Shown here piece by piece: positions 44,146 through 55,561 of a stretch of 64,000 bases of DNA; position 1 is the first letter of the stretch; the number at the start of each line of letters is the position of its first letter. The DNA lies in NCBI GenBank assembly GCA_001465935.1, contig LNKV01000001.1:992001-1056000 (forward strand), written 5' to 3'. A model generated the notes under the pieces. It ran no database searches, was not told the DNA's origin, and saw only the letters and a program-made list of their open reading frames with translations. Source of the stretch: Clarireedia homoeocarpa. Its lineage: Eukaryota; Ascomycota; Leotiomycetes; Helotiales; Rutstroemiaceae. The position numbers were made by a program, and so were the translations under genes.

Positions 44146-45635
44146 TTAATCCACATCATCATCATCATTCGTCTTAATCTCCTCCTCCTTTTTCTCCTCC
44201 TTTTTCTCCTCCCCTTCCCCTTCCCCTTCCCCTTCCTCTCCATCCCCATTCCTCTCCTTCAAATGCTTCTCCTTCTCCCCTTCCGGCAACATATGAAACG
44301 GTTTCCCTCCCACCACCCCCTCCTTCAAAGTGCCATCCTCATCCACATCCTCCTTCAAATACAGCGTAAACAGCACCACGAAAAGCACCTCTCCCGTCTT
44401 TCGATTTTTCATCACGTATCTGAGCGTATGTGAGCGCTTTTGCTCTTTCCTAATATCATGGCGATATAACTTAATATGTTGGCTCGCAAAATTCAATTTT
44501 TATTTTCTTTTACCCGGATATCTTGACATGACAAGTTGTGTAAAGGAGAAGGGAGAGAAGTGGTAGTTCAGGGAGGAAGGTAGAAGCAGGAGAGACGAAA
44601 GAAAGACTAACCTTAGGCCCTGACCATCCCAGTATTTCATAATAGGCATCGAGAATCCTGGAAGTTTCAAAGCAAACTCTGGAAACTCCATATCAGACAA
44701 AGATTGTCCAAAAACGACACAAACAAGCAGTGACACAGCGTGAAAAAGAAACGACTCACTATTAAAATCCAAATAAGCATTAAAGAAATCACACCCATAA
44801 CTTCTTCCCGCCTCCCAATCCCACTCCTTCCTATTCGCCTCCGTTAAGAAGAATTTCTTTCTCGCCGCCTCCCCGTCGGGTATCCCGCACTCCCTTCTAT
44901 GTTCCATCCCCTCCTCGTCCCCTCCCTCCGCAAACACCAACCCCGCATCCTCTACATCTTCCTCCCCCTCCGCTTCTCCCTCCGCTTCTCCCTCCGCCTC
45001 CTCTCCCCCTTCACCCCCCGCATTTTCCTTCTCCCCCTCCCCCTCCTCCTTCTCCCCCCCCTCCACAAACAGCACATTCAACGAGCTCGCCGCCGGCCCA
45101 TACAAATACGGTTCATCCGCATAGACATCCCCATCCAACCCCGGATCCACCACCCACTTCACAATGCGAAACGCCGTACTAAACCCCGGCGGCAGCCGAT
45201 CGCGAATCGGATGATCGAAATCATTCCCAAACACCAGATCATCCGCGCTGATATCATTTTTCGGCGCGAACCGGAAACAGATGCTGTACTGGTCTTGATT
45301 GCGGTCGTGCGGCGGCCGCGAGAAGTACGGCGAGCTGCTGGGGGAGGAGCGCGGGAGTCCGCGGTAGTCCTGTGAGTTTGGAGGGAAGGGGTTAGTTAGG
45401 CTGGGGCGCGCGCGCGGATGAGATGAGAGGGAGGGGTAAATCTGAAGGAGGGGGCAGTTGGTTGGGAGAGAGGGTGAGGGAGGGGAGAGCTCACTTGGAT
45501 GCGCACGTTCAGGTCGACGGTGCATAGGTCGTTGTCGATTTTGATTGTCTGCGCTTGATTCACGGGCACAACCTGATGTTGACTAACATCATAGCCCGAG
45601 CCGGCTGTGACCCGTAAGATGTAGTTTTCCGCCAT
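44146..45635 (-). CDS. DUF1769 family protein
   Basis: Four exons: 45635-45495, 45369-44760, 44678-44612 and 44419-44146, giving 363 residues. The family core is clear: YSICFRFAPKNDISADDL, VFGNDFDHPIRDRLPPGF, FRIVKWVVDPGLDGDVYADE, PYLYGPAASSLNVLF, CDFFNAYLDFNKFALKLPGF and MPIMKYWDGQGLRYVMKNR. The last two runs cross introns and are restored only by the chosen splice sites, which supports them. A Glu/Gly-rich insert (GEGGEEAEGEAEGEAEGEED) interrupts the core. The C-terminus is an acidic/Lys tail of low complexity ending in poly-Asp. The molecular function of the family is not well defined; fission yeast Duc1 belongs to it as I remember. No signal peptide. Confidence 0.85.
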
Positions 45636-46317
45636 CTTTCACCGCGCAGATATGATATCTCCTGTAGTCGCGATGATGGAGGAAGTCGGTATACGATATT
45701 TCCAACGGGGTTAGCTCTAGTCTTGGTATCTTAAATCCAAAATGAAAGAGCAGCACAGCAGAATGAAGAAGAGGTAAATAGTATACGTATTCACTGCCTC
45801 TTGTTTTTTTTTTTGGCCGTCGCACTTTTTGGTTGGGGATTTATTTTCTGTGGTGACGTAGTGGGGCAGCTAGCACATGTACTACAGTAGAACTATTTTT
45901 TGGTTGAACATAGAATTGCATCAGCCCGCTTTCTTTTGCATGACTCTGTTGTAAGACGGTTAAGTACCGTAGCGGATCACCTGGCATCTTGCTCAGGTAC
46001 GTACCGGAAAACGACTGAGTGATTCAATAATCGTAGAATTGGTTTCTAAATTTGCAGCCAACTTGCTACTATTTTGTCACACATCATCGTCTGCGACACT
46101 GTCTTGAATGTATTGACAATCTGACACAATCAAGACTCAACTCGTCGTTCCGGGCTACGGTCCGAAAAGCAAGGGTCGATGCAAATCCTTTATTTTAGAA
46201 ATATCTTTGAAAATATAATACCGATCTATAGAATGTAAAATATAACGCCAAGATCTTCGAGCAATCATTACATTTCTCATAAATCCTCATAAGGTATACC
46301 ATTCCCATCCAGATTAA
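45636..46317. other. Intergenic: promoter of the DUF1769 gene and 3' flank of the kelch/BTB gene
   Basis: No gene seen. A T-run of ten bases lies near 45806-45815. Confidence 0.45.
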
Positions 46318-49300
46318 CTATCCATTGGCAATCCCAAGTCCTACTCTTGACTGCTGTGCTGCACTCACACTTGTGCCTCTTTCTCGAAGCCTCCTTCCTT
46401 CCATCAATCCGCGGAGACCTCTCTTTTGTAAACCAATGACTGCGCTAATATCTCCTCTCCAAATTTCCCCGGCGTGGTTGTTCCTACCAGACTCTGAAGC
46501 ACTGACGCTTCCGCTCATTTCGCTACCACTTATATCACTGGCAACACTACTTGTTGCGCTCATAGCCTCTTCGTCATCTTGTCGTCTTCCTCCTTGACCC
46601 GTGCTTAAATTACCCAGGTTCGTATTGATTCGTAATGATTGCTGCGTCCGTGAACTCAAGTCATTGTCAAGACCAAGTTGCGATAATGTTTCTCCAGTAT
46701 TTGAAAAACTATTGAGATTCCATGACTCTCCAATATCCGAAGTCGTCGATGTGGAACGTCCACCACCTGCAGCCATAGCGCTAGCATTGAAGACTGCTGC
46801 AGCATTTCGGCTATCTAGAACACCGTGTAATCTCTCAACCACAGCTTCTAGCAGACCATCAACTTTGTAAGGTCGAGCTAATTGCAGTAAACTGCAAAGG
46901 ATCTGAGGAGTACACAAAGTGGAATGGTTGGGAGGAAGAGATGATGTGTAAAGAAAGTGCAGAAGAGCCTGAACCGTGAGTTGTGTATGTGGAAGATAAA
47001 GTGTGCGCGGTCTAGAATTAGGTGGAAGATTGCCCGAATCTGGAAGTTGGAGCATGGATGAGATATCTGATTGTGAATTGTTTAAGGTCGACGTCGTTGA
47101 AAGACTTGAGGATTGTCCACCAAGACTTGGGGTGATAGTTAGACTGCTATTTCTGCTTGGGTTATGGCGGAAGACGTTGTCCGGTCGTACTGTCGCAGCA
47201 TCATTCCCATCCTGTGTTGCTGTACCTTCACGCAATAACTGCACGAAATAAGGACCCCATCTTCTCGCAATGATTCGTGAGTTCACAGGAATACGTTCTC
47301 CACCGACACAGAGAATGTCCATATCTGCGAGTTCCCTCAATGCTAGAGCACTCGCACCCAACTCTTCCGCTGCTTTTGAAAGATTACGACCTCCTGCATT
47401 CCATCCAGCTTTCGTGCTAATGTTCAAAGACGGTGCAGTGAAGGGCGAGCTAGCTGAGACAAATCCGGACATAGGAGATGATTTCCGAGGGTTGTCATAT
47501 AAGCCGAACGCCTCAAGTTCTACCATACAAACGTTGGTAAAGTTTATCCGCCTGTGGTTGTAGTCATCGACTAGACTACGTTTGCGATTTCCAAGGATAA
47601 CAAATGTATTGCGTCTATTCCATAGGATTCCTCGATTCCAGCTTCCTTGACTAAAGACACTCCCTCCTGCATCAATGCGGCTCCAAGTGAGAGTGCGCAA
47701 GTCGAGCGCCCATAAGGCATACTCTTGCTTCGAAGAAGTGAGATATGTCCCACTGACTACGAAATTTGTGTCAATGACACCACCGTTGGGAAATCGGAGC
47801 CCGGGAGGAGAGAATGTGCCATGCATTGGCTTTTCGGCTAACGTCCCATCAGAAGCTCTAACTTGTAATTCGAGCTTGACATCCAAAAAGTTATAATTCG
47901 AATATATCAGCATAGAGGATCCGGGTTCCCTCGAATCTTGACTTAATCCACTGTGATCTGGTTTCGTTGGCGAGGACTTCCCTATTTTTGCAGAGACAAA
48001 TCCAGGTAGAGGTGCTACAACACTTCGATATGCTCCGCAGCTCTTCCCAAGTTGTTGGGTACTAGTCCATTTCAAGCTTCTCAGGTTGAAAACACTTATC
48101 TGTTCAATATAGTGATTTGCGCTGTCTTGGCCACCTACAACTACCATCTCGGCGCCTCCAGTGCCATCTATATTCACACCAATGCTACCTTGGTTAGGAT
48201 TCAACCCTTGAGGGTTGTGGTGTAGGGCGGATGATGGTGCATTTGCGGATGAGAACGTGGCCGATGAAGGAAGAATTGTCGCGCAATGCGCATATCTTCC
48301 CTGTGGCGTTTCATTTGTTGGTATGAATGTCCAGGTCCTTGATGGTGCGTCATAAATATAGATGTCCGACATCACAACAACTTCTGGTTGGACATCTTGG
48401 GTGCCTTGCGCAGAGGCAACCATTTGTGCTTGGCCCTGGGGAGTAGCTGGAGACATCCCACCATAGCAAACCAACTTTGTATCGCCCAATGCACATACGC
48501 TATGAAAGTATCTCGGTGGAGGTATGTCGCCTGATGTCTCGATCTTTGTCCAGTGTCGCCGTATCAGATCAAGTTCATATAGGTCGGCCGTTAGCGAAGG
48601 GCGTGTTCGTGAAAGAATGCGGCCACCAAAAACATAAAGTTTGTCACCCAAAATTGTTGTTGTTGCACCGACTAGAGGATGAGGTTCCTTTCCCGTGGTC
48701 CGATGTACGTTGCACATGAGGCCAGACAAGTGTGTAGATGGGTTCGCGACAGGAGTAGCTGCACTGCCACTTGCAGATCGAGGCTGTTGTGCGGGCGATG
48801 GTCCTGCTGACAGAGGTCCGTTGCTCCTTGGTGTCATGATGTCTTCTCGTTTCTCCTCCCCGGCTTCGCTTCCATCTTGTTTACTTGAGCTCGCAAGGCT
48901 CGTCTGACTGCTACTCATATCTGTTGTATAGGCACCCGCGATTGGCTGAAATCCGCTAGAATTGTTCTGTGTGGAGGATGTTGAATCTAAGGTGCTCGCG
49001 CGACTACCCGTCGCCGCAGGTCGCGACATGGCTTCCAATGCTTTTGGGGTATCGGGAGGAGTGCGCCCCACCGGATCCTCGATAATTGGCGATGTCGGTG
49101 TTTTCGGCAGAGTTGGCAGGGGTTTTTCGAGATTGGCGTTGCTCAACTTTCTTTCATTCTGCGCTGCAAAGAATCGCTCGGTGCTTGCAGAACGTTCGAT
49201 AAGATCTGTAGTAGGGCTGTTGCAGCCTGTTTGTATATTGAACGGTCGTCCACGCCCGCTAGAAACCGATCCTAGCTTTTTAAGACCTCTTCGTACCCCT

Positions 49301-49419
49301 ATAAGAAAATCACCTCCCGACTTTGGCTCCGGTCTCGGGTCGTCGTCGTCAGTTGAAGACCCGGAGATGTACAATGACTCTACAGAGTCTTTTGGTCTGA
49401 CTGTCAGCGGGTTCGACAT
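46318..49419 (-). CDS. Kelch-repeat and BTB domain protein (Ral2/Mds3-like)
   Basis: A single exon of 1033 residues starting at the ATG at 49419. The first 235 residues are Ser/Thr/Pro-rich. The kelch propeller begins with MCNVHRTTGKEPHPLVGATT and has repeats ILGDKLYVFGGRIL, RYFHSVCALGDTKLVCYGG, GRYAHCATILPSS, AEMVVVGGQDSANHYIEQ and VVSGTYLTSSKQEYALWALD. The BTB/POZ-like domain starts near residue 705 with DMDILCVGGERIPVNSRIIA and resumes after a Ser/Asn-rich insert as RTLYLPHTQLTVQALLHFLY. The combination and the N-terminal motif resemble S. pombe Ral2 and yeast Mds3/Pmd1, which act in Ras or pH/sporulation signalling. The orthology assignment is inference. Confidence 0.87.
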   Translation of the reverse strand: MSNPLTVRPKDSVESLYISGSSTDDDDPRPEPKSGGDFLIGVRRGLKKLGSVSSGRGRPFNIQTGCNSPTTDLIERSASTERFFAAQNERKLSNANLEKPLPTLPKTPTSPIIEDPVGRTPPDTPKALEAMSRPAATGSRASTLDSTSSTQNNSSGFQPIAGAYTTDMSSSQTSLASSSKQDGSEAGEEKREDIMTPRSNGPLSAGPSPAQQPRSASGSAATPVANPSTHLSGLMCNVHRTTGKEPHPLVGATTTILGDKLYVFGGRILSRTRPSLTADLYELDLIRRHWTKIETSGDIPPPRYFHSVCALGDTKLVCYGGMSPATPQGQAQMVASAQGTQDVQPEVVVMSDIYIYDAPSRTWTFIPTNETPQGRYAHCATILPSSATFSSANAPSSALHHNPQGLNPNQGSIGVNIDGTGGAEMVVVGGQDSANHYIEQISVFNLRSLKWTSTQQLGKSCGAYRSVVAPLPGFVSAKIGKSSPTKPDHSGLSQDSREPGSSMLIYSNYNFLDVKLELQVRASDGTLAEKPMHGTFSPPGLRFPNGGVIDTNFVVSGTYLTSSKQEYALWALDLRTLTWSRIDAGGSVFSQGSWNRGILWNRRNTFVILGNRKRSLVDDYNHRRINFTNVCMVELEAFGLYDNPRKSSPMSGFVSASSPFTAPSLNISTKAGWNAGGRNLSKAAEELGASALALRELADMDILCVGGERIPVNSRIIARRWGPYFVQLLREGTATQDGNDAATVRPDNVFRHNPSRNSSLTITPSLGGQSSSLSTTSTLNNSQSDISSMLQLPDSGNLPPNSRPRTLYLPHTQLTVQALLHFLYTSSLPPNHSTLCTPQILCSLLQLARPYKVDGLLEAVVERLHGVLDSRNAAAVFNASAMAAGGGRSTSTTSDIGESWNLNSFSNTGETLSQLGLDNDLSSRTQQSLRINTNLGNLSTGQGGRRQDDEEAMSATSSVASDISGSEMSGSVSASESGRNNHAGEIWRGDISAVIGLQKRGLRGLMEGRRLRERGTSVSAAQQSRVGLGIANG

Positions 49420-50979
49420 GTTGGATCATGCTGTTCAAGACTGAATGACAACTGCGACAATGACAATGACAAGCTGCTGGAGGCTAAATACAACTGGGGC
49501 AATGACAAGAGATGCCCCCAAATATCAAGTCTGCTTTCAACGTATTTGTGGAAACAGAAGATAGATGCTTACCTTAGCCGTACCCAAAAAACAACAAGCG
49601 CTCCCCGGAAGAAATAATACTCGGCCTTGTCAGTGTGTTCTGCGGTCGGTGGTATAATCCTAGTTGACTTGGAGGGTCTCTTGCTCGTTTGGGACGTAAG
49701 GAGGAGAACAGTCAGATCCACTTGCCGCACAGATTACACAGTTAATTCAGTATCTCGGATGAGAACGTCGAATCTTGGTTCCGTGGTATAGCTGCAATGG
49801 ATATGCTAAGGAGCCGCGTTGACAGTAAGAACGCGCAATCGAACGATTATCCCTTTCACCCCTCCCGATGTGGTTGTTTCTGCCGTGCCTGTGAGATCCT
49901 AGGCCGGACGGTCAGATCTCGGATAGCAACCCGAACTCGTATGTCTACCCACCGAACTCTCTCACCTGACGAGCCTTGTCCCAGTCTACGAAGTGTCTAG
50001 GACAACGAGCCACGTTTTTCCTAATCTCCGCAGTCGTGCCCTTCTTGCCGAGAGTGTAAATAAATTCTGTGGTTCCAGCCCACTTTCTGTTTCCTAGAGC
50101 GTCGATCTTAAGTTAAAACGAAAGTCCGAAGAAGCGTATGTCGAGTGACTCGATTGTCTCTGAACGACTCTGCGTTGCGCGTTAGTGAAAGCTTAAAACG
50201 CACTGCGCCGTTTCTTTGGTTCTTCGTGCGTTCGTTCACCGATTCCAAAACTCGCCTTGTCGTTTTGCTCGGACCAGTCTGAGCGCTGCTATTTTCACCA
50301 CTGTCACAATCGACTCCTGCGGACGGAGTATGGTTCGCCGACAAGAAGCACAAAGGAACTCGGAAACTCGGATTCATCCGATCATTGACCAGCACTCCAC
50401 GTGTCTATTGAATCTCATGCAGTGTAAATTAAACTCGTCGCGGGCCCTGTGAAGTTTTCCAGAATAAAATTGGGCATGATTCATTAACTTGCGGAGGACT
50501 GGGTGCTCAGCAAGATTGGAAAGGGGAGATGTCAGCCCCATCTGCTTCATATATATTACTGCCCTGTGTCCCCACCTACGCGAACTAAGGTCGGTATCAT
50601 ATCATCAGGCATGGTATCATATCGTCAGGCATGGTATCATATCATCAGGCATGGAACCTAGAAAGTAAGGTTGAAGAAGTTATTCTTCTGAGCATTTCTG
50701 CCCTTACATGGGTCAAGATGGCAATTTGCGTCGCCAAATTTGAATGGATCACTACAATCAAAGCATTGCCGCCTCAGAGACTGTTCAAATTTTATTTTCA
50801 TTTTTTTAATCATTTGTTTTACTGATTTTCAGGAGCTGAGTCGGGATATTCATCTCAACACCCCATAGCCTGCAAACATCGTGGTATCATCCATCCAATC
50901 ATTCCTCCGTTCGTTCAGTCATTCATGTACTCCGTACACCGCCCTCGAACATTCAAAGCGGGCGACAGTGTTATGTCTT
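49420..50979. other. Intergenic stretch of about 1.5 kb
   Basis: Promoter of the kelch/BTB gene on the left and 3' flank of the peroxiredoxin on the right. ORFs at 49797-50452 are short, overlap antisense and show no domain. A 20-bp repeat in three copies sits at 50593-50652. Confidence 0.5.
50593..50652. repeat. Three tandem copies of a 20-bp unit
   Basis: The unit GGTATCATATCATCAGGCAT is repeated three times end to end; the middle copy has G instead of A at position 12. Confidence 0.95.
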
Positions 50980-51918
50980 CTAAACTGCGGCGGAGGTCTC
51001 TTCTTTTGCCAGAGGCGTGAATCGAAGATATGGCTTGACGATGCGGAAGTTGGGGAACAGAGTCTTGGCCTCCTCGTTCTTGACACTAGGGTGGACAATA
51101 ACATCGTCACCGGGAACCCAGTTGATAGGAGTGGTGACGCGGTGCTTGTCACCAGTTTGGAGAGAGTCGACGACACGAAGAACCTCAGCGGTGTTTCTGC
51201 CAGTCGAGGCGGGGTAAGAGAGGATGAGGCGGATGGTCTTCTTGGGGTCGATAATGAAAACGGATCGGATAGTGAACGCAATGCCCTTGGAATCGACGTT
51301 GGTGGTATCTTGGTGGTCAAGCCTATAAATTGGGTTAGCTGGAATATGCAGCTCAAATTCCAAACAGTACTTACATGTCGTAGAGGTAAGCAACCTTTCG
51401 CTCTTTGTCACCAATGATTGGGAAACTGAGCTTGCTACCGGAGATCTCATCGATATCCTTGATCCATCCTCCGTGCGAGTCGACAGTGTTTGCAGAAAGA
51501 CCAATAAGTTTTACACCACGCTTGGTGAATTCCGGCTCGAGCTTTGCGAAAGCACCAAGCTCAGTGGTGCAGACTGGAGTGTAATCTTCAGGATGAGAAA
51601 ACAGAACCACCCAGTTGTCACCAATGAACTCATGGAAATCGATAGGACCGTTGGTGGTCTCGGCTTGGAAATTTGGAGCAATAGACCCCAGACGGAGACT
51701 GCGCCGTTGTCAGCAGAGGTAACTCAGGTGAGGTCGAACGAAAACATGACAGCGGGTTTCAAGCTGTGCTGCTGTGTCGAGACAGCACGGCATTGCGGGC
51801 TACAACTCGATTTAAACCATTGCAAAGCGGGATCGGGCAGAGTTGACTACCCTTCTTGGGCGTCAATTCCTTCATAGATAAGGCAAATGACTTACGGGGT
51901 TGCGCGTTCTTCGGCCAT
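50980..51918 (-). CDS. 1-Cys peroxiredoxin (Prx6 type)
   Basis: Thiol peroxidase reducing H2O2 and organic hydroperoxides. Exons: 51918-51896, 51698-51375 and 51322-50980, giving 229 residues. The peroxidatic cysteine is Cys51 in HPEDYTPVCTTELGAFAKL, with conserved Thr48 and a downstream Arg. The C-terminal block IRLILSYPASTGRNTAEVLR and NWVPGDDVIVHPSV is the Prx6-type extension. No resolving Cys motif typical of 2-Cys enzymes is seen. The N-terminus (MAEERATP) lacks an obvious mitochondrial presequence, so cytosolic location is likely, unlike yeast Prx1. The first coding exon has only 23 nt and is followed by a 197-nt intron; alternative first exons with a targeting sequence cannot be excluded. 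Confidence 0.92.
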
Positions 51919-53567
51919 TTTGGTTATGTGGAGGGGTTCAAAGGACAAGACTCGAGATTCAATATGCGGATAAAATTGACCGTAAATTTGGGGTTGCAGC
52001 AAGTATACAGAAGAGAAAATGAGAAAGGAAAATGGAGAAGAGGAAGAAGATGTTATAACCTGAGCCTTTCAATAGAGATTGCAAGAATCTTATTAATCAA
52101 TTAGCTATGGAAGTGTCGCCATCGAGGGGTAATACCGTAATAGTAAGAAAAATCTCGCACGTAGTATCACGCCATCGATCACCTTGTCTGCTCCATGTCC
52201 GGAAGAGGTTTAGGGAGGGGTAGACACAAAGCCTGATTGGCTGCCATAGATCTGAGGCTTTCTCAAGATGGGCGAGAATCGGCACGACTGGCTAGCTTTT
52301 TCCGTTCCTTTAAAGTCAGGTTCCCGAGATTTGCAATTCTGGACTGCTTTCGGTATATCTGTGAATGGCTATTCCTACATATACAAGCTTCCCGTTTCAC
52401 CTGAATCGTCGGGAACAAGGCGCAGATAAGGGGCAAAAAGGAGAGGGAAGGGAGAGGGAAGGCTGAGTAGAACTATGCGATGTGTTCAAACTTTGCAGCG
52501 CACAAGGCTGAAATCTTGTGATAGCTACCCCTCCATGCATGCAGGCCGGCATACGGAGTACATGCTAAATTCATGCTTCATGCTTCATGCTCCATAGCCG
52601 ACGTCACCCAGATGATGCGCTCATTTGTATCCGGTGTGTTGATTCGTTCAGAAGTCTGGACTTTGGACCCCGTCTCTATTCTGCCTAGCTGGCACGGCTG
52701 GCACGACCTGGGTTGACACATTCAATAGCAGAATTCTAGTATCTTTCCATCGCACAGGAATTGGGCTACAGCAAACCTCGTTATAAGAATAGTGTTTTTT
52801 GCCCATTTTTTAAGAACATTATCGAGGTATTCTTATATCAAGGTAAATTTTCCCATACAAAATTCTACGGGACCAGAATAATTATTCTTATATAGAGGTT
52901 ATTCTTATAAGGAGGATTCTTATAGCGAGGTTTTGCTGTACTTGGTCTCGCTTATTCTATGTTTTGCAAGCTTTCGTCGACATACAATTTGCTGCGTATA
53001 CTCTTCTTTCAGATACTCCATATACATTAGAAATCTTGCAGTTTCCCTATCAAGAATCAAACTGGACGACTCGCAGGAGAAATAAACTCTTACTACAAAG
53101 TACTTTGTGGAAAATTGTAGCTGATTTTTGTTCTCGCCCTCACCTATCATTTCTAGCCCACGTGGAGTAACCCCATACTATTCTCCACGCGCCCCTTTGA
53201 CGGTGTAGACTGCTGAAGAATGCAAGGTTAGTAACGATGGCGCAGCTGTTGTCCGGGAATAAGCTGTTATCCGTCAAAGAGCGGTCGAAATCCGCCATTC
53301 TGCAACAAAAGTTGGGGATGAACCGAGATCACCTAACTTATCAAGGCATAAGCGCAAGGAGATCTACGGGAATTGCTCTATGGGATTCAAGAATGCGACG
53401 GGAATAAAAGAAGAGTTTTATCTCCAGCTCAACCAGCGCGCCAACACGACAGTCAACTGAACTGCTACTTTCCTTCATCCTTATTAACATGCAATCCTCA
53501 ACATTCGTCGTCTTGCTATCTTGCTATACCGACAACAAGCTTCTCCTACACGATAGAACACAGCAAG
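51919..53567. other. Intergenic: divergent upstream regions of the peroxiredoxin and MFS genes, with a MITE
   Basis: No gene. The short element at 52769-52938 interrupts this spacer. ORFs on either strand at 52920-53170 overlap the element edge and look random. CATGCTTCATGCTTCATGCT near 52572 is a small repeat. Confidence 0.5.
52769..52938. mobile_element. MITE with pogo/Fot1-like terminal inverted repeats
   Basis: A 170-bp element flanked by TA on both sides (52767-52768 and 52939-52940). The left end reads CAGCAAACCTCGTTATAAGA and the right end, reversed, CAGCAAAACCTCGCTATAAG, continuing to about 24 bp with one indel and one substitution. Inside are further degenerate copies of CCTCNNTATAAGAAT in both orientations. 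No coding capacity. A CAGYAAAACCTCG-type end with TA target duplication is characteristic of pogo/Fot1-like Tc1/mariner DNA transposons; the autonomous source is not in this window. Confidence 0.82.
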
Positions 53568-55561
53568 ATGGTGGAAGAGAAGAGATTGCCACACCATGAT
53601 GACCTCGGTCACGAGTCGATGAATGATTCTACTACAGATATCGAAGATGAGAGCCAGAAGGGGATAGAATACCACAAAGACACGGCAATTGAGGACGCAT
53701 CCAAGATGTCTGTTATCGACAGTTCATCTCCAATCGTGTATCATTATTTGACTTTCGAGACGCCTTTACCCACACCATCAAAAAATGATGCTACTAATTC
53801 TCAATGGTTGGGACCACAACAACCAGATCTTAAAAAGTACATCTCACCATTCGATTGGCCCGAAAGTCGCAAGCAAGTTACCGTTGCACTATCTTGCGTC
53901 GCTACTCTTACCACTGCTTACACTGCCGGGGCGTATTCTCCGCCAGCAGAACAGATGTCGGAATACTGGAATGTATCCAAGGTTGCCATACTGGTTGGAA
54001 TAACTACCTTCTGCACAGGTTTTGCCACCGCACCCATGGTATTAGCTCCATTCTCAGAGTTGAATGGTCGAAAACCTATCTTCTTGGCTTCAGGGGTATT
54101 GTATTTTATCACGCAGATTTGTTGTGCAGTGACAAGCTCATACCCTGGAATGCTTGTCGCTAGATTCTTCGTTGGGTGTGGCAGTTCTGTTTTCTCGACT
54201 ATGGTTGGTGGCATAATCAGTGATATATATCACAGGGAGGGCAGGAATACGCCAATGGTTAGGAAATCGTGCTTAGTGTTATATCTTGATATTGACATTT
54301 CATTAGGCTCTATTTTCTGGAGGTGTGCTCTTTGGAACCGGGTTAGGGCCACTAGTTAGCAGCTTCATCACTCAAAATACGTCTTGGAGATGGGTTTTCT
54401 GGGTCCAGGTTATTACAAATGGGCTTTTACTCATTGTAAGTTCTTCTCACCCTTTCAAAAAAAAAAAAAAAAAACGATCAGTACTGATTTTCGAGACCTT
54501 CAGGCTATGGTACTCTTTTTCTCCGAGACTCGAGGCAGTATTCTGCTAAGTAGAAAGGCCCAATGCTTGAACAAATACTATGAACAGCGAGAGGAAGCAG
54601 GATATTTTGGTTTCGACATGCCGCACGCAAACGAGAAGGTTGAATCTCAACGTATACGCTGGAAAGTCAAGTCAGATGAAGAACGCGAATCCATCTCCCA
54701 GATGGTGAAAATTTCCATATATCGCCCGTTCCACCTTCTGATCACCGAACCTGTGGTCCTATTCTTTAGTCTTTGGGTCGCTTTCGCTTGGGCAGTGCTT
54801 TATCTGACATTGTGAGTTCAACCAATCGCTGGAAAAAGAAGGAGGAATTAAGATTTTCAAACGGGATTGACATGTGCTAACAAATCCGTAGTGGATCGAT
54901 TCCTCTCGTCTTTTCGAAGACGCATGGTTTCAATATCCAACAGACGGGCGCAATTTTTGCCGCTCTGTCAATTGCATCGGTCGTATCTACAATCCTTTCC
55001 ATCTATCAAGAGCGGTTACTTGCTCGCTACTTAGCATGGTCATCGGATAGAGTCAAGAATCCAGGGGTAATCAGAAGAAACATAGATCTATCATCCCCAG
55101 AAGGTAGACTTTACTTCGCCTGCTTGGAATCGGTACTGCTTCCCATCGGTTTGTTTTGGTTTGGTGTAAGTTGGGGCATTTCCATTGTGACAGTTTCAAG
55201 TCATGGCTAATTTCATAAATAGTGGACGCAATTTAGCTCGATTCCTTGGATTGTCCCTACTCTTGGCATAGGTTGTGCTACAATGGGTATTTATTCGATA
55301 TACCTAGCAACCTTCAACTACCTTGCAGACACTTATCATCGATATGCTTCGTCGGCCCTCGCAGCTCAATCTTTTTGTCGAAACATATTGGGCGGTGTCT
55401 TTCCATTGATCGTTCCAGCTCTGTTCCATAACCTTTCTTTCCAAGGAGCGGGTTCACTGCTTGGTGGCATTGCTGCAGTATTGACAGTCGTCCCTTGGGT
55501 ATTGGCCATCTATGGGCCGACCATACGACGTAGGAGCAAGTTTGCAAGCGAAATCTTGTGA
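53568..55561 (+). CDS. MFS transporter of the DHA1 (drug:H+ antiporter) type
   Basis: Five exons: 53568-54257, 54307-54435, 54504-54811, 54892-55165 and 55223-55561, giving 579 residues. A cytoplasmic N-terminus of about 100 residues ends in PYxSP-like YISPFDWPESRKQ, followed by about 12 hydrophobic spans. MFS signatures include APFSELNGRKPIFLASGVLY (loop 2-3) and GFNIQQTGAIF with the C-terminal loop. The closest match in pattern is the Flr1/polyamine-type DHA1 family (SETRGSILLSRKAQ after span 6). Substrate unknown; multidrug or polyamine efflux is plausible. The in-frame upstream sequence has no ATG, so 53568 is the start. Intron 2 contains an 18-A run (54457-54474). Confidence 0.9.
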
